Positions 39,472-50,079 of a stretch of 64,000 nucleotides of DNA are shown piece by piece. The stretch is from an uncultured Bacteroidota bacterium. Its GTDB lineage: Bacteria; Bacteroidota; Bacteroidia; Flavobacteriales; Flavobacteriaceae. The notes beneath the pieces were generated by a model. The model saw only the letters and a list, made by a program, of their open reading frames with translations, made no database searches and was not told where the DNA came from. The position numbers and the translations under genes are program-made. The stretch spans positions 1-64,000 of the forward strand of contig CACHZY010000001.1 of the NCBI GenBank assembly GCA_902584445.1, in the 5' to 3' direction. The number at the start of each line of letters is the position of its first letter. Positions within the stretch are counted from its first letter, which is position 1.

Positions 39472-39479
39472 CAAATATA
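39472..39479 (-). promoter_or_regulatory. TATATTTG 5 nt upstream of the fur-family gene
   Basis: Plus-strand CAAATATA; ATG begins at 39466. Confidence 0.45.
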
Positions 39480-39488
39480 AGTTTTAAA

Positions 39489-41699
39489 TTATTCTCTTAG
39501 AACTTTATCGATACCTTTCAGCCTGAGAAGTTTGGAGACTAGACGATTTAGTATTGTTTGATTTTTTACGCTTACACTAATTAATCCTGTAAAAATTCCA
39601 TCGTCACTGTCAAATCTTATTTTATCAATATTTACATTCATTTCATTAGAAATTAATTGAGTAACATCACTTACAATTCCCATATTATCTATCCCAGATA
39701 ATTTTAATAAGGCTTTATATTCGTTAGAAGAGGAGTCGACCCATTTGGATGATATTATTCGATATGCAAAATTTGACTGTAAAGACAAAGCATTGGAACA
39801 TTCTTTTTTATGTACTTTGATTCCATCATTTACGGTTATATATCCAAATACACGGTCTCCAGGTATTGGATTACAACATGATGCCAAGCTATGCTTTAAA
39901 GTTTCTTTTTCTTTTCCAAAGACTAATGTGTCAAAACGTTCTGTAATTTCTTCTTTATCAATCTTTTTAACATCTAAGGTTTTTTTTCTAATCCGTTTCT
40001 TGAAAAAATTAAGGAAGGTGCTGTTATACTCATTGTAAAAAGCTTTTAGCTGTTTATTGTCAATTGTTCCAAGTCCTACACGGTAAAATAAATCTAAACT
40101 ACTGTTTAGATTAAAATATCTTAATAAATAAGCTGTAGTATTGTCATTAAGTTTGATTTTTAGATGTTTAAGTTTTCTTCTGAGTGATTCTTTTCCATCA
40201 TCAGCAATTCTCTTCTTTTCCTCATTTAGCGAAGATTTAATTTTAGATTTTGCTCTAGAAGTTTGAACAAAATCCAACCAGTTGGCTGTAGGTTTAATAT
40301 TTTCAGAGGTTATAATTTCAATATGTTCACCACTTTTTAAGGTTCTACTTAATGGAACTAATTTCCCATTTACTCTGGCGCCTCTAGTTTTCATTCCGAT
40401 TTCAGTATGTATATTAAAAGCAAAATCTAATGCTGTAGCTCCTTTTGGTAATGATTTAATATCTCCCGTAGGAGTAAAAACAAAAATTTCTTTGGCGTAA
40501 AGGTTTAATTTAAAGTTTTCAACAAAATCAACTGGATTTTCTGCATTATTTTCCAATACTTCCTGAAGCTTATCTAGCCAAGATTCAATACCGATATCTT
40601 TCTGACCTCCGTGCTTATATTTATAATGTGCAGCATAGCCTTTTTCAGCAATTTCATTCATTCTTTCTGATCTAATTTGTACTTCTACCCACTTATTATC
40701 CGGCCCCATAACTGTTATATGTAAAGCTTCGTATCCATTTGATTTGGGTGAAGTAATCCAGTCTCTTAATCGAGTTGGATTAGGCACAAAATGATCGGTA
40801 ACTATTGAATAAATTTTCCATGCCAAAAACTTTTCATTCCGGTGGGTACTTCTATAAATAACACGAATAGCAAATTTGTCAAAAACTTTATCAAAAGGTA
40901 TATTTTGCCTAATCATTTTTCTATTTATTGAAAAAATAGACTTACTTCTTCCTTTAATTGAGTACTCTAAAGATTCTTCAGCTAAAGCATTTTTTATGAT
41001 TTTTGAAAAAGATTTAATGTATGAACTTTGTTCTTCCTTACTTTCCTCAATCTTGTTTTTAATTGATTTAAATCGAATTGGTTCAGTATATTTAAAACTC
41101 AAGTCTTCTAATTCTGTTTTAATATTGTATAAACCTATCCTATGTGCTAGCGGAGCATAAATATAAAGAGTCTCAGAAGATATTTTAAGCTGTTTGTCTT
41201 CAGGCATAGCATCTAGGGTTTGCATATTATGAAGTCTATCGGCAATCTTTATGATGATTACTCTTACATCGTCATTCAGGGTGAGAAGTAGTTTTTTGAA
41301 ATTCTCAGCTTGAAGAGATATATCACTTTCTTTACTAAGCTTGGATATTTTAGTAAGACCCTCAACAATTTTGGCAACACCCTTTCCGAAAAGTTTCTCT
41401 AACTCTTCGGTTTTAAAATCGGTATCCTCCAATACATCATGCAATAAAGCCGAAGCAATTGAAGTTGCATCCAAACCTATTTCATGGGCCACAATTTTAG
41501 CAACATTAATGGGGTGATGAATATAAGGTTCTCCCGTTTTTCTTCTCTGATTTCTGTGTGCATGAACGGCCGTATCAAATGCAGAGCGAATTAATTTTTT
41601 ATCCTCTTCTGAAAGCGTTTGATAACTGATCTGCAAAAGCTCTTTATATTGTTTTGCGATCTGTTTGTTCTCTATTTCATCACTTACAATCATAGGCAT
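39489..41699 (-). CDS. RelA/SpoT family (p)ppGpp synthetase/hydrolase
   Basis: HD domain [32 protein letters not shown]; synthetase [68 protein letters not shown]-like C-terminus. Confidence 0.97.
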   Translation of the reverse strand: MPMIVSDEIENKQIAKQYKELLQISYQTLSEEDKKLIRSAFDTAVHAHRNQRRKTGEPYIHHPINVAKIVAHEIGLDATSIASALLHDVLEDTDFKTEELEKLFGKGVAKIVEGLTKISKLSKESDISLQAENFKKLLLTLNDDVRVIIIKIADRLHNMQTLDAMPEDKQLKISSETLYIYAPLAHRIGLYNIKTELEDLSFKYTEPIRFKSIKNKIEESKEEQSSYIKSFSKIIKNALAEESLEYSIKGRSKSIFSINRKMIRQNIPFDKVFDKFAIRVIYRSTHRNEKFLAWKIYSIVTDHFVPNPTRLRDWITSPKSNGYEALHITVMGPDNKWVEVQIRSERMNEIAEKGYAAHYKYKHGGQKDIGIESWLDKLQEVLENNAENPVDFVENFKLNLYAKEIFVFTPTGDIKSLPKGATALDFAFNIHTEIGMKTRGARVNGKLVPLSRTLKSGEHIEIITSENIKPTANWLDFVQTSRAKSKIKSSLNEEKKRIADDGKESLRRKLKHLKIKLNDNTTAYLLRYFNLNSSLDLFYRVGLGTIDNKQLKAFYNEYNSTFLNFFKKRIRKKTLDVKKIDKEEITERFDTLVFGKEKETLKHSLASCCNPIPGDRVFGYITVNDGIKVHKKECSNALSLQSNFAYRIISSKWVDSSSNEYKALLKLSGIDNMGIVSDVTQLISNEMNVNIDKIRFDSDDGIFTGLISVSVKNQTILNRLVSKLLRLKGIDKVLRE

Positions 41700-41733
41700 A
41701 ATAAAGGTACAGGAAACTTTTAATTCCTCAAAA

Positions 41734-42504
41734 TCAATATTCTATGCAATGATATATCAAAACCCCCGCCGAAACTGATAAATTTAGAGAATCGATTGGG
41801 AATTTAACAGGAATTTGTACTAATTGATCAGATTTTTTTATCCAAATATTGTTCAACCCTTTCTCCTCAGAGCCAAAAACTAATGCAAAAGGCTTTTCAT
41901 ATTTAACCCTTTTATAGTGTTTAGCCTTATTAACTAAAGCGGTTACTATTATATTAAAGTTATTTTTTTTTAAAAAGGAAATAACCTTATCAGAGGTTTC
42001 CATGGCTACTGGAATAGAAAACACCCCTCCGAGGCTGTTTCGAATAATATGGGGATGATATAGATCAGTTTTTGGATTAGCTATTATTACTGCATCCATT
42101 CCTGCAGCAGCAGCGGTTCTTAATAAGGGGCCAATATTTCCAGGTTTTTCAGGTGATTCCAATACCAATATCTTACTTTCTAGATTTACATCTAAGTTTT
42201 CTAAATCGTGATTTATTGTTTTCACAATTGCTAAAACCTCCTCAGATCCTGATCGTATACTTATTCTATCAAAGAGTTTTGCAGAAACCTCGTAACAAGC
42301 ATCAAAATCTTTATCAAATAATTCAATCCCAGTGTCCTCCCGGTAGAAAATAGTTTCCAAAGAATACCCCATTTCCAGTGCTCTAGATAATTCTCGTTTA
42401 CCCTCTATAACGAAGCATTGCTGTTTTTTCCGCTCTCTAGATTTAGATTGAAGAACAGTCAAACGTTTAATAATTTTATTACTACTACTGCTTATATATT
42501 TCAA
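41734..42504 (-). CDS. TrmH/SpoU family RNA 2'-O-methyltransferase (TTG start)
   Basis: LESPEKPGNIGPLLRTAAAAGMDAVIIA; NSLGGVFSIPV; LVFGSEEKGL; SLNLSVSAGVLIY. Confidence 0.93.
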   Translation of the reverse strand: MKYISSSSNKIIKRLTVLQSKSRERKKQQCFVIEGKRELSRALEMGYSLETIFYREDTGIELFDKDFDACYEVSAKLFDRISIRSGSEEVLAIVKTINHDLENLDVNLESKILVLESPEKPGNIGPLLRTAAAAGMDAVIIANPKTDLYHPHIIRNSLGGVFSIPVAMETSDKVISFLKKNNFNIIVTALVNKAKHYKRVKYEKPFALVFGSEEKGLNNIWIKKSDQLVQIPVKFPIDSLNLSVSAGVLIYHCIEY

Positions 42505-42518
42505 TGGAGAAGTTTTTC

Positions 42519-42526
42519 CAAAGATA
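42519..42526 (-). promoter_or_regulatory. TATCTTTG, candidate -7 element for the rRNA methyltransferase gene
   Basis: Plus-strand CAAAGATA, 14 nt before the TTG start. Confidence 0.4.
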
Positions 42527-42550
42527 CAGGGTTTAGTGTAATAGTTTTGA

Positions 42551-43609
42551 CTAAAATTCCTCTATATTTTTGTGATAGTTGATTACTAGCCCAACCATTT
42601 CATCATAACTTTTTAAACCACTTGGTTCTCCGTTAGCTTTTAAAAAAGTATCATAGATTTTTTCGAAGATCATCTCAAAAGGATTTTCATATTTTTTCCA
42701 AAAATCAGATGTTTCCTTAAAATTCTTTAAAACACCAGAGTTAATTTTCTTTGCTAAATGATTTGCTCTAAATCGATCAATAGAATTAAGCTCTGAAAAA
42801 AAGTATCTAAGTGCAAAGCTATATCCTGCATAACGTACATAAGGATTATCATTTTTTATGGCAGATTGATAAGCTATAAAATTAGCTTCTTTTTCAGATG
42901 CATAGCCCATTTGATGAGCAGTTTCATGAAGTGTGGTAGTAATTAAATTAAGTGTTGGTATTTTTGAATTAATTTGCGATTCAAGAGTAAAAGGATTCAG
43001 ATATCCTGCATAACCCATGTAACTCAGAGGGATACTAAATAAAGATCGTTTTGCATACAATGATTCAAATGTTAGACTTGGGTTTGTTGGATGATATACA
43101 GTAGTAGATTTTAAAAAAAAGGATTTTGAATTATTTGGGATGACGGGAAGACTGTCCACTTTAATTAATTCTGTCTGTAATTGATTAACATTTACTATTA
43201 ACTCTTTTATTCCTCCTGTCAGTTCTTCTAAATTATAATCAGTAGATATACCAAGTTGTTTACTTAATTCTAATCTGTGATAATTTAAACCCCAACTCAA
43301 ATGAAAAATCCACAAAAAAAGAATCAAAACTACTCCCAAATCATTAAAAAATGACAAGGGTTTTAAATACCAATAATAACTTTTCCTTATGACTCGATTA
43401 ATTATTAATAGGGCAAAAGTTAAGTACAGTATATCACCAAATGAAAAAGGAAATTTATTAAAAAAAAACCGGTGGATTTCAAACACCCATGGGTATAATA
43501 ATTTACTATAATATGCTTCTGTAAAAGAAGGGTTTTCTTTTGCAAACTTAACAATAAATATCAAGGGAATTGCAGAAATCCATATAGTTAATTTTGAATT
43601 TTTTAGCAT
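42551..43609 (-). CDS. DUF3810 family membrane protein with HExxH motif
   Basis: N-terminal TM segments; soluble domain with TTLHETAHQMGYASEKEANFIAY. Confidence 0.83.
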   Translation of the reverse strand: MLKNSKLTIWISAIPLIFIVKFAKENPSFTEAYYSKLLYPWVFEIHRFFFNKFPFSFGDILYLTFALLIINRVIRKSYYWYLKPLSFFNDLGVVLILFLWIFHLSWGLNYHRLELSKQLGISTDYNLEELTGGIKELIVNVNQLQTELIKVDSLPVIPNNSKSFFLKSTTVYHPTNPSLTFESLYAKRSLFSIPLSYMGYAGYLNPFTLESQINSKIPTLNLITTTLHETAHQMGYASEKEANFIAYQSAIKNDNPYVRYAGYSFALRYFFSELNSIDRFRANHLAKKINSGVLKNFKETSDFWKKYENPFEMIFEKIYDTFLKANGEPSGLKSYDEMVGLVINYHKNIEEF

Positions 43610-43643
43610 TTTCTCTCTCCTATAATCGGGGAATTATTTTTCA

Positions 43644-44723
43644 TTATTCCACAAGAGAAACGACTTCAATTTGAAATATTAGATTTGAGCGTGCTGGGAT
43701 CATTCGGCTGCCTTCTTCTCCATAGGCCAAATTATAGGGTAAAAAAAGCGTCGCTTTATCACCAACTTTCAATAGCCTGACCCCCTCTTTAAAACCTTCT
43801 ATCATAGCTGCTTCTTTGTTAACATCAGCAGTAATTGGCTTATAAGCGTCAGCAGCTAGTCTGTTTGGATCAACTTTCTGGTAAGATTCAGCAATATTCA
43901 AGAGACTTGTGTCTAAAAGCACGCCATCTTCAAAATAGACAGCATAATTTACATTAGCTATATTGGTATTAGTGACACTTGGTCCGTCTCCATTTTCATA
44001 AATAAAATACTCTAATCCAGAGGCTGTTTTTGTAGCCTGAGATTTTTGAATTGCAAACACTTCGAGCGTTTTTTTGATAACTAAAGCAGTTCGTTCTAAA
44101 GCTTTTTTAGCCAAATTTTCTTTTTCTTCAAAATAATTTGAGAAGATTTCTGGAGCATCAAATTTTTTGGCTTTACTCCCTTTTCGAATAATATTAACTT
44201 TGAAAATTGTATCGTTTTGAGCGATACTATCAACAACTGCCTGACCCTTAACTACTTTACCAAAAACAGTATGTTTTCCGTCAAGCCACGGGGTTTCCTT
44301 GTGTGTTATGAAAAACTGACTACCATTAGTCCCTGGTCCAGCATTTGCCATTGAAAGTATTCCAGGACCACTATGTGACAGATCAGTAAACTCATCAGTA
44401 AATTGATAACCTGGACCACCTGAGCCACTTGCTGTAGGATCTCCTCCCTGAATCATAAAATCATCTATTACCCTATGAAAAATTAATCCATCATAATATT
44501 TTTTACCTGTAAATTGTTCTGCTACTTTTTCATTTCTTCCTTCAGCAAGTGATACAAAATTAGCTACAGTTACTGGTGTTTTTTCTATTTCTAATTGTAA
44601 AATAATTTCTCCTTTACTGGTCTGTAAATTAGCATATAATCCTTCATCTAGAGACGGATTTTGATCTGAACAGCTAAAAATTAAAGCTAATAAGAGCAGA
44701 ATATATAATGCGTTTTTTTTCAT
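43644..44723 (-). CDS. Lipoprotein peptidyl-prolyl isomerase: cyclophilin domain fused to FKBP domain
   Basis: Lipobox LIFSC; cyclophilin [32 protein letters not shown] and [25 protein letters not shown]-terminal [46 protein letters not shown]. Confidence 0.94.
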   Translation of the reverse strand: MKKNALYILLLLALIFSCSDQNPSLDEGLYANLQTSKGEIILQLEIEKTPVTVANFVSLAEGRNEKVAEQFTGKKYYDGLIFHRVIDDFMIQGGDPTASGSGGPGYQFTDEFTDLSHSGPGILSMANAGPGTNGSQFFITHKETPWLDGKHTVFGKVVKGQAVVDSIAQNDTIFKVNIIRKGSKAKKFDAPEIFSNYFEEKENLAKKALERTALVIKKTLEVFAIQKSQATKTASGLEYFIYENGDGPSVTNTNIANVNYAVYFEDGVLLDTSLLNIAESYQKVDPNRLAADAYKPITADVNKEAAMIEGFKEGVRLLKVGDKATLFLPYNLAYGEEGSRMIPARSNLIFQIEVVSLVE

Positions 44724-44724
44724 T

Positions 44725-45264
44725 TTATTTATTTTTTTCGATTTTTAGCATTTCAATAGTAAATCTAAGAGGTTGATTGATTCCAATTTTTTCACCGTCT
44801 CCCTGATAACCAAAACAAAGGTAGGAAGGAAAAAGAAATACGACAACATCTCTTTCAGTCAAGTATTTCACTCCTTCTCTTAAAGCAGGAATTAAATCTT
44901 CCTGATCTACATGGAATGAAACAATACCTAATTGGTCCTCGTCGTACAGTAAATTTTGATTAAGGTCTTCAATTCGGTATTTAAAGGTGACTCGATCTCC
45001 TTTAACTGGTCTTTTGTATGGAATTTCCCCTTTTTTTTTGAAAGCATACCAAAATCCTAGTGGACTAGAATAAAACTTCAGAGTTGTGTCTTTCTTTATA
45101 ACTTGATCAAATAGATTCTGTTCAATATTTATTTTACTTCTGTTTCGTTTTGCCGATTCTTTAAGGAAAATCTGCTTTTGTTTATTAATAGGTCTTCTAG
45201 GTTCTGACTCTCCACAAGAAGAAGCCATTGATATTGTAAATAATATTAAAATAATTTTATGCAT
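44725..45264 (-). CDS. GldI-like FKBP-type PPIase lipoprotein
   Basis: Lipobox MASSC; FKBP-like [16 protein letters not shown]...[50 protein letters not shown]. Confidence 0.82.
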   Translation of the reverse strand: MHKIILILFTISMASSCGESEPRRPINKQKQIFLKESAKRNRSKINIEQNLFDQVIKKDTTLKFYSSPLGFWYAFKKKGEIPYKRPVKGDRVTFKYRIEDLNQNLLYDEDQLGIVSFHVDQEDLIPALREGVKYLTERDVVVFLFPSYLCFGYQGDGEKIGINQPLRFTIEMLKIEKNK

Positions 45265-46270
45265 TAAGCTGTATCTTTATTTTATCCAATACAGATAGAA
45301 ATTTAGATTCAGTTTCTTTTAATGATAGCCTAGAAACACCCCCAGCTGCATTCACGTGCCCTCCACCGTTAAAATATGTTTTGGCAAACTGATTAACGTC
45401 AAATCCGCCTTTAGATCTGAAAGACATTTTGATGATTTTGTCTTGTTGATTTTCTATCATAATAACGGCAAATAAAATACCTTTTAAATTTAAACCGTAA
45501 TTCACAAAACCTTCGGTATCTCCTTTTTTAAAATCATTTTGATTAAGCTCCTCATGAGAAAGTGTCATATATACAACAGGTAATGAATTAATTTTTTTTA
45601 GGTTTTTTAGAGCAGTTCCTAAAAGTTGCATTCGATTGAATGTATAACTGTCATAAATATGTTGGTGAATTTCACTATGATTAGCACCCTTTTCAATTAG
45701 TTTGGAAATAATTTGGTGAGTTTTTGCAGTGGTAGAGGGGAATCTAAATGACCCAGAGTCGGTCATAATACCGGTATATAAACAGGTTGCTATTTTTTCA
45801 TCAATAAGATCTTTATTTAACTCACAAATCAGGTTAAAAATCATTTCACATGTTGATCCGATTGATGAATCTGAATAAGTGATTTGGGCATAATTAGCAG
45901 GATTTTCGTGATGATCTATCATGATTTTGATAGCTTTACTATTTTTGACGAAAAGTTCCAATTCATCTATCCTAGATAGATTATTGAAGTCTAAAGTAAA
46001 AATTAAATCAGCAGATTGAATTAGTGTTTTTGACTTTTTTTCTTCATCTGAAAATTTTATTATTTCTTCTTGTCCAGGCATCCATTTTAAAAAATCAGGA
46101 TAATGATTGGGAGATATAATTTGTGATCTGTGACCAATTTTATTTAAGAAAAAATTAAGTGATAATGTACTTCCAATTGCGTCACCATCTGGATTTTTGT
46201 GGGGAATTATAATAATTTTTTTGGTACTGCTTAATAGTTCATTGAACGCTACAATTAATTTTTTTTTCAT
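45257..46270 (-). CDS. DHH/DHHA1 phosphoesterase (NrnA-like oligoribonuclease/pAp phosphatase)
   Basis: IIPHKNPDGDAIGSTLSL; IMIDHHENP; TGIMTDSGSFRFPSTTAKT; FNGGGHVNAAGG. Confidence 0.93.
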   Translation of the reverse strand: MKKKLIVAFNELLSSTKKIIIIPHKNPDGDAIGSTLSLNFFLNKIGHRSQIISPNHYPDFLKWMPGQEEIIKFSDEEKKSKTLIQSADLIFTLDFNNLSRIDELELFVKNSKAIKIMIDHHENPANYAQITYSDSSIGSTCEMIFNLICELNKDLIDEKIATCLYTGIMTDSGSFRFPSTTAKTHQIISKLIEKGANHSEIHQHIYDSYTFNRMQLLGTALKNLKKINSLPVVYMTLSHEELNQNDFKKGDTEGFVNYGLNLKGILFAVIMIENQQDKIIKMSFRSKGGFDVNQFAKTYFNGGGHVNAAGGVSRLSLKETESKFLSVLDKIKIQLNA

Positions 46271-46275
46271 CAGCT

Positions 46276-46283
46276 CAAATATA
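46276..46283 (-). promoter_or_regulatory. TATATTTG 5 nt upstream of the DHH phosphoesterase gene
   Basis: Plus-strand CAAATATA; ATG begins at 46270. Confidence 0.45.
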
Positions 46284-46390
46284 CCAAATTTTAGAGCTTG
46301 TTCATTGTCTGTTTAGGATGAATTAAGAATTTTAAAGAGTTGAAAATACAAGCGATCACATTTTTTTTAATTTTACAACAAAAATTAATA

Positions 46391-46819
46391 ATGGCTTTGA
46401 ACCGGACTTTTATAATGATAAAACCAGATGCAGTTAAAAAGGGTTATATTGGCGCTATTTTAAATAAAATCACTGCCTCTGACTTCAAAATCGTTTCCAT
46501 AAAGATGACCCAGCTATCAAAAAGAGATGCAGAAATTTTTTATGCTATTCATAAAGATCGCCCTTTTTTTAATGACTTAATAGCCTTTATGTCAAGTGGA
46601 CCAATTGTGGCAGCGGTACTAGAGAAAGAAAATGCTGTCGACGATTTTAGAACGCTTCTTGGTGCTACAAATCCTGAGGAAGCTGCTGAAGGTACTATCA
46701 GAAAACTTTATGCTAACTCCGTTGGAGAAAATGCAGTTCATGGTTCTGACAGTGATGAGAACTCACTTATTGAAACTCAATTTCATTTTTCGCAAAGTGA
46801 AATTTTTAGCGAAATATGA
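46391..46819 (+). CDS. ndk: Nucleoside-diphosphate kinase (listed ORF from 46340 over-extended)
   Basis: [62 protein letters not shown]. Confidence 0.97.
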   Translation: MALNRTFIMIKPDAVKKGYIGAILNKITASDFKIVSIKMTQLSKRDAEIFYAIHKDRPFFNDLIAFMSSGPIVAAVLEKENAVDDFRTLLGATNPEEAAEGTIRKLYANSVGENAVHGSDSDENSLIETQFHFSQSEIFSEI

Positions 46820-47111
46820 TTTTTTCTATCACTTTAACACCTGTTTCTTCATTAATCATTTTAATTATCTTTTCCTTTCCATAGGTTAACTCCTCCCTCA
46901 AAGGAGCGCTTGAAAGAGAGATTGTTAGTGTTTTGTTTTTGACTATGATTTTATCAGTATATCTTTCGATGTTCTCTCCCATCAACTTAGACCATAGTTG
47001 AACAACTTTTGCATTAGTTAAACCAGTTTTCAGGGCTTTAGAACCCACAATATCATCCAAAACTTCACCTATGGTTTGTGGTTCAAACTTCTTTTTCGGT
47101 AACCTCATCAC
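46806..47111 (-). CDS. DUF721 domain protein
   Basis: [72 protein letters not shown]. Confidence 0.88.
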   Translation of the reverse strand: MMRLPKKKFEPQTIGEVLDDIVGSKALKTGLTNAKVVQLWSKLMGENIERYTDKIIVKNKTLTISLSSAPLREELTYGKEKIIKMINEETGVKVIEKIIFR

Positions 47112-47113
47112 TT

Positions 47114-47524
47114 TCAGTCTTTAACAAATCTAACATAATGATATCTTTTTTCTTGGTGTTCCAGAACTAATTCGGATTTATTTAATTTAATAATTTTTTC
47201 TCTCCATTGATCCCATCTGGTCTCAAATTGAATGAAAAAATCTTTCCCATTATCAATAATTGTAAAGGGATTTTGATCGTCTGTAATTATAAAATTATTA
47301 TTAATTAATGGCTCAACCTTTTTTCTTATTCCATTATTTTTTTCGATGAAATAATAATCTAAAAGCCTATTTATTCCTTTAGGGTGGAACGTTTCGTTTT
47401 TTTGTGTGATAAAATCAATCCTCCAATATCCAGCTAGAAGTCCAACGTCAGTTTTTACAGGTCTTGAATGGCATCCAATCTCAAGAAATAATAGTATTAA
47501 TAGAGGCCAGTTATAAATTTTCAT
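47114..47524 (-). CDS. Small lipocalin-like lipoprotein
   Basis: Lipobox-like LEIGC; GYWRIDFITQKN...YHYVRF; lies next to recF. Confidence 0.65.
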   Translation of the reverse strand: MKIYNWPLLILLFLEIGCHSRPVKTDVGLLAGYWRIDFITQKNETFHPKGINRLLDYYFIEKNNGIRKKVEPLINNNFIITDDQNPFTIIDNGKDFFIQFETRWDQWREKIIKLNKSELVLEHQEKRYHYVRFVKD

Positions 47525-48607
47525 CTAGTTTAAATTAAAAATTTCATACTTTGAAGATGTACTTGACAATGCCAATTTTATTCTATCCTCATGTGTATCA
47601 GATATAAATATTTGTCCAATACTTTCATTTTCGAATAGTTTAATAGTTTGACTCACTCTATTTTGATCCAATTTATCAAAAATATCATCCAACAAAACAA
47701 TTGGATTAACTTTAGCTACTTTTTTTATAAAGTCAAATTGAGCAAGTTTGAGTGCAATAAGGAAAGTTTTTTGCTGCCCTTGACTACCAAATTTTTTTAT
47801 AGGTACTTCTGTTATCTCAAAATCTAAATCGTCCTTGTGTAAACCTATACTAGTATACTGAAGGACTTTATCTCTTTCTAAATTTTGAGATAATAGTTTA
47901 TTCATATCATTTTTATTCAAGTCAGAATAATACTTAATATCGACTGATTCTGTTTTTGTACTAATACTATCGTAACGTTTTTTAAAAATTGGAATAAAGG
48001 CTTTCATAAAAGCTATCCTTTTTTTATGAATTGGCTTTGAAAGCTCACTCATTTGGTAATTGTAAATTTCTAGATTGTCTCGATTAAATGTTCGATTCAT
48101 TGCAAAAAACTTAAGAAGTGCATTCCGTTGTGCTAATGTTTTATTGTAATCCACTAAGTTTTTTAGGTAATCCTTGTCTGTTTGTCCAATTACACTGTCA
48201 ATGAACTTTCTCCTAGTGCTACTACCTTCAATAATTAAATTTCTATCGGCAGGGGAAATTATTACCAAAGGAATTAGTCCAATATGATTAGCAATTCTTT
48301 CGTAGCGTTTACCATTTCGTTTTATAACTTTTTTTTGCCCCTTTTTTAGGCTGCAATTTATTTTTTCATCTTTATTTTCTATTTTAAATTGTCCTTCGAT
48401 CATGAAAAAATCCTTGCCAAACTGAATATTTTGTTGGCTTGAAGGGTTAAAATAACTTTTAGTAAAAGCCAGGTGATAGATACTATCCAAAACATTTGAT
48501 TTTCCTATACCGTTGTTTCCAATAAAACAATTAATGCGTGCTTCAAAATCGAATCGTGAAGCTTCAATATTTTTGTAATTGTTAAGCGATAACCTTTTTA
48601 GAAACAT
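47525..48607 (-). CDS. recF: DNA replication and repair protein RecF
   Basis: [58 protein letters not shown]. Confidence 0.97.
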   Translation of the reverse strand: MFLKRLSLNNYKNIEASRFDFEARINCFIGNNGIGKSNVLDSIYHLAFTKSYFNPSSQQNIQFGKDFFMIEGQFKIENKDEKINCSLKKGQKKVIKRNGKRYERIANHIGLIPLVIISPADRNLIIEGSSTRRKFIDSVIGQTDKDYLKNLVDYNKTLAQRNALLKFFAMNRTFNRDNLEIYNYQMSELSKPIHKKRIAFMKAFIPIFKKRYDSISTKTESVDIKYYSDLNKNDMNKLLSQNLERDKVLQYTSIGLHKDDLDFEITEVPIKKFGSQGQQKTFLIALKLAQFDFIKKVAKVNPIVLLDDIFDKLDQNRVSQTIKLFENESIGQIFISDTHEDRIKLALSSTSSKYEIFNLN

Positions 48608-48613
48608 TTAATA

Positions 48614-48621
48614 CAAATATA
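48614..48621 (-). promoter_or_regulatory. TATATTTG 6 nt upstream of recF
   Basis: Plus-strand CAAATATA; ATG begins at 48607. Confidence 0.45.
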
Positions 48622-48691
48622 ATCTACCTCTGAAAGGTAAAATAAATTTAGTCTTAATAATATTCATTGTTTTTCATTATTTATTCAGTTT

Positions 48692-48721
48692 TTGTTATTG
48701 GTCTAAAAAAGATTAATTTTG
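48692..48721 (+). promoter_or_regulatory. Promoter of the 48740 gene: TTG-N19-TAATTTTG
   Basis: TTG at 48692-48694 and TAATTTTG at 48714-48721, 18 nt before the ATG. Confidence 0.6.
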
Positions 48722-48739
48722 AAATTCTAAAAATCATAG

Positions 48740-49504
48740 ATGTCAACCTATAAAAAAAGAGGCCAAAAAAAATCCAGATCAACTAATTCGGTAAATCAAG
48801 AACATTTAGAGAGTACAACTGCCGAAGTATTTAATACTCTGGAAACCTCAGCTTCCAAAACTGAACAGTTAGTTTCTAAATATCAAAATTTGATTTTAAT
48901 GGCAATTATTTTAATTGCATTATCAGTTCTTTGTTATTTGGGATATAGAAACTATATATATGAACCAAAAAAAATAGAGGCTGTTGGAGAATTAAGCCAA
49001 GCTCAATATTACTTTGAGTTAGCAATTAATAGCGATGATTCTGACTCTCTTTTCTTGCGTGCATTAAATGGAGGAGATGGTAAATATGGATTTTTAGACA
49101 TTATAGAAAATTATGCAGGGACACCTGCTGGGATGTTGGCTAACTACAGCGCCGGTATGTCCTACTTAAACCTCAAAGATTATGTAAACGCCATTAATTA
49201 TTTAGATAAATTCAAATCTAAAGATGTAATATTGAACGCACTTGCTAAAGGAGCTATTGGTGATGCATTTGCCCAAATAGGACAGCCAGAAGATGCATAT
49301 GATTATTATGTTGCTGCTTTCAAAGCGAGCAATAATCTTTTCAGTGCTCCTAAATATCTCTATAAAGCTGGAATGTTAGGAGCTAATCTTGGTAAAAATA
49401 AAGTGGCTTTAAGTTATTTTAAGCGTATAAAATCTGATTATCCTGACGCTGATGAGGCAAAACTTGTAGAGGTTCAAATAGGTCGATTAGAAAATCTTAG
49501 ATAA
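48740..49504 (+). CDS. YfgM-like tetratricopeptide membrane-anchored protein
   Basis: Cytoplasmic N-term, single TM (LILMAIILIALSVLCYLGYRNYIY), TPR-like repeats; upstream of ribH. Confidence 0.8.
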   Translation: MSTYKKRGQKKSRSTNSVNQEHLESTTAEVFNTLETSASKTEQLVSKYQNLILMAIILIALSVLCYLGYRNYIYEPKKIEAVGELSQAQYYFELAINSDDSDSLFLRALNGGDGKYGFLDIIENYAGTPAGMLANYSAGMSYLNLKDYVNAINYLDKFKSKDVILNALAKGAIGDAFAQIGQPEDAYDYYVAAFKASNNLFSAPKYLYKAGMLGANLGKNKVALSYFKRIKSDYPDADEAKLVEVQIGRLENLR

Positions 49505-49977
49505 TGGCTTCTGCCAACAAAAATATTTCTTCTTATGATGATTTAAATATTCCGGATGGAAAAGATTTACGGATTGCTATAGTTGTTGCTCAGTGGAACC
49601 AAGCAATCACGAATAAACTTTATTTAGGCGCTAGAGAAAAATTGCTCAAGCATAACGTAGTGGCTGAAAATATAGTTAAATTTAATGTGCCTGGGAGCTT
49701 TGAACTTATTTATGGAGCAACTAAAGCTCAAGCTCAAAATTTTGATGTTGTGATTGCGATTGGATGCATCATTCAAGGGGAAACAAGACACTTTGAGTTT
49801 ATAGCTAATGCTGTTGCCCAGGGGATAAAAGACTTGAACCTAAATGGTAAGTCTCCTGTAATTTTTTGTGTTTTAACAGACGATAATATTAGGCAATCTC
49901 AGGCTCGTAGTGGAGGAAAATTAGGCAATAAAGGAGTAGAGGCGGCAATTGCTGCACTCAGGATGATTTTGCTTTAA
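49504..49977 (+). CDS. ribH: 6,7-dimethyl-8-ribityllumazine synthase
   Basis: VAQWNQAITNKLYLGA, VPGSFELIYGA, VIAIGCIIQGETRHFEFIANAVAQG, GVLTxxN-like FCVLTDDN. Confidence 0.97.
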   Translation: MASANKNISSYDDLNIPDGKDLRIAIVVAQWNQAITNKLYLGAREKLLKHNVVAENIVKFNVPGSFELIYGATKAQAQNFDVVIAIGCIIQGETRHFEFIANAVAQGIKDLNLNGKSPVIFCVLTDDNIRQSQARSGGKLGNKGVEAAIAALRMILL

Positions 49978-50079
49978 CTTGTTTTCCCCCTATTAATTTC
50001 AAACTGTGATTGCATTTTAAGTTGCTTTAGTTAAATTTGATATGGCATTTTTAACAAAATTTCAACTTTTTGATTAATC

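Noticed and set aside
39745-41160. Three plus-strand ORFs (97, 72, 94 aa) opposite relA/spoT
   Set aside because: Antisense to a well-conserved gene; expected by chance in long AT-rich CDS.
46632-46889. 85-aa plus-strand ORF overlapping ndk in another frame
   Set aside because: Out-of-frame with ndk and crossing into DUF721; no support.
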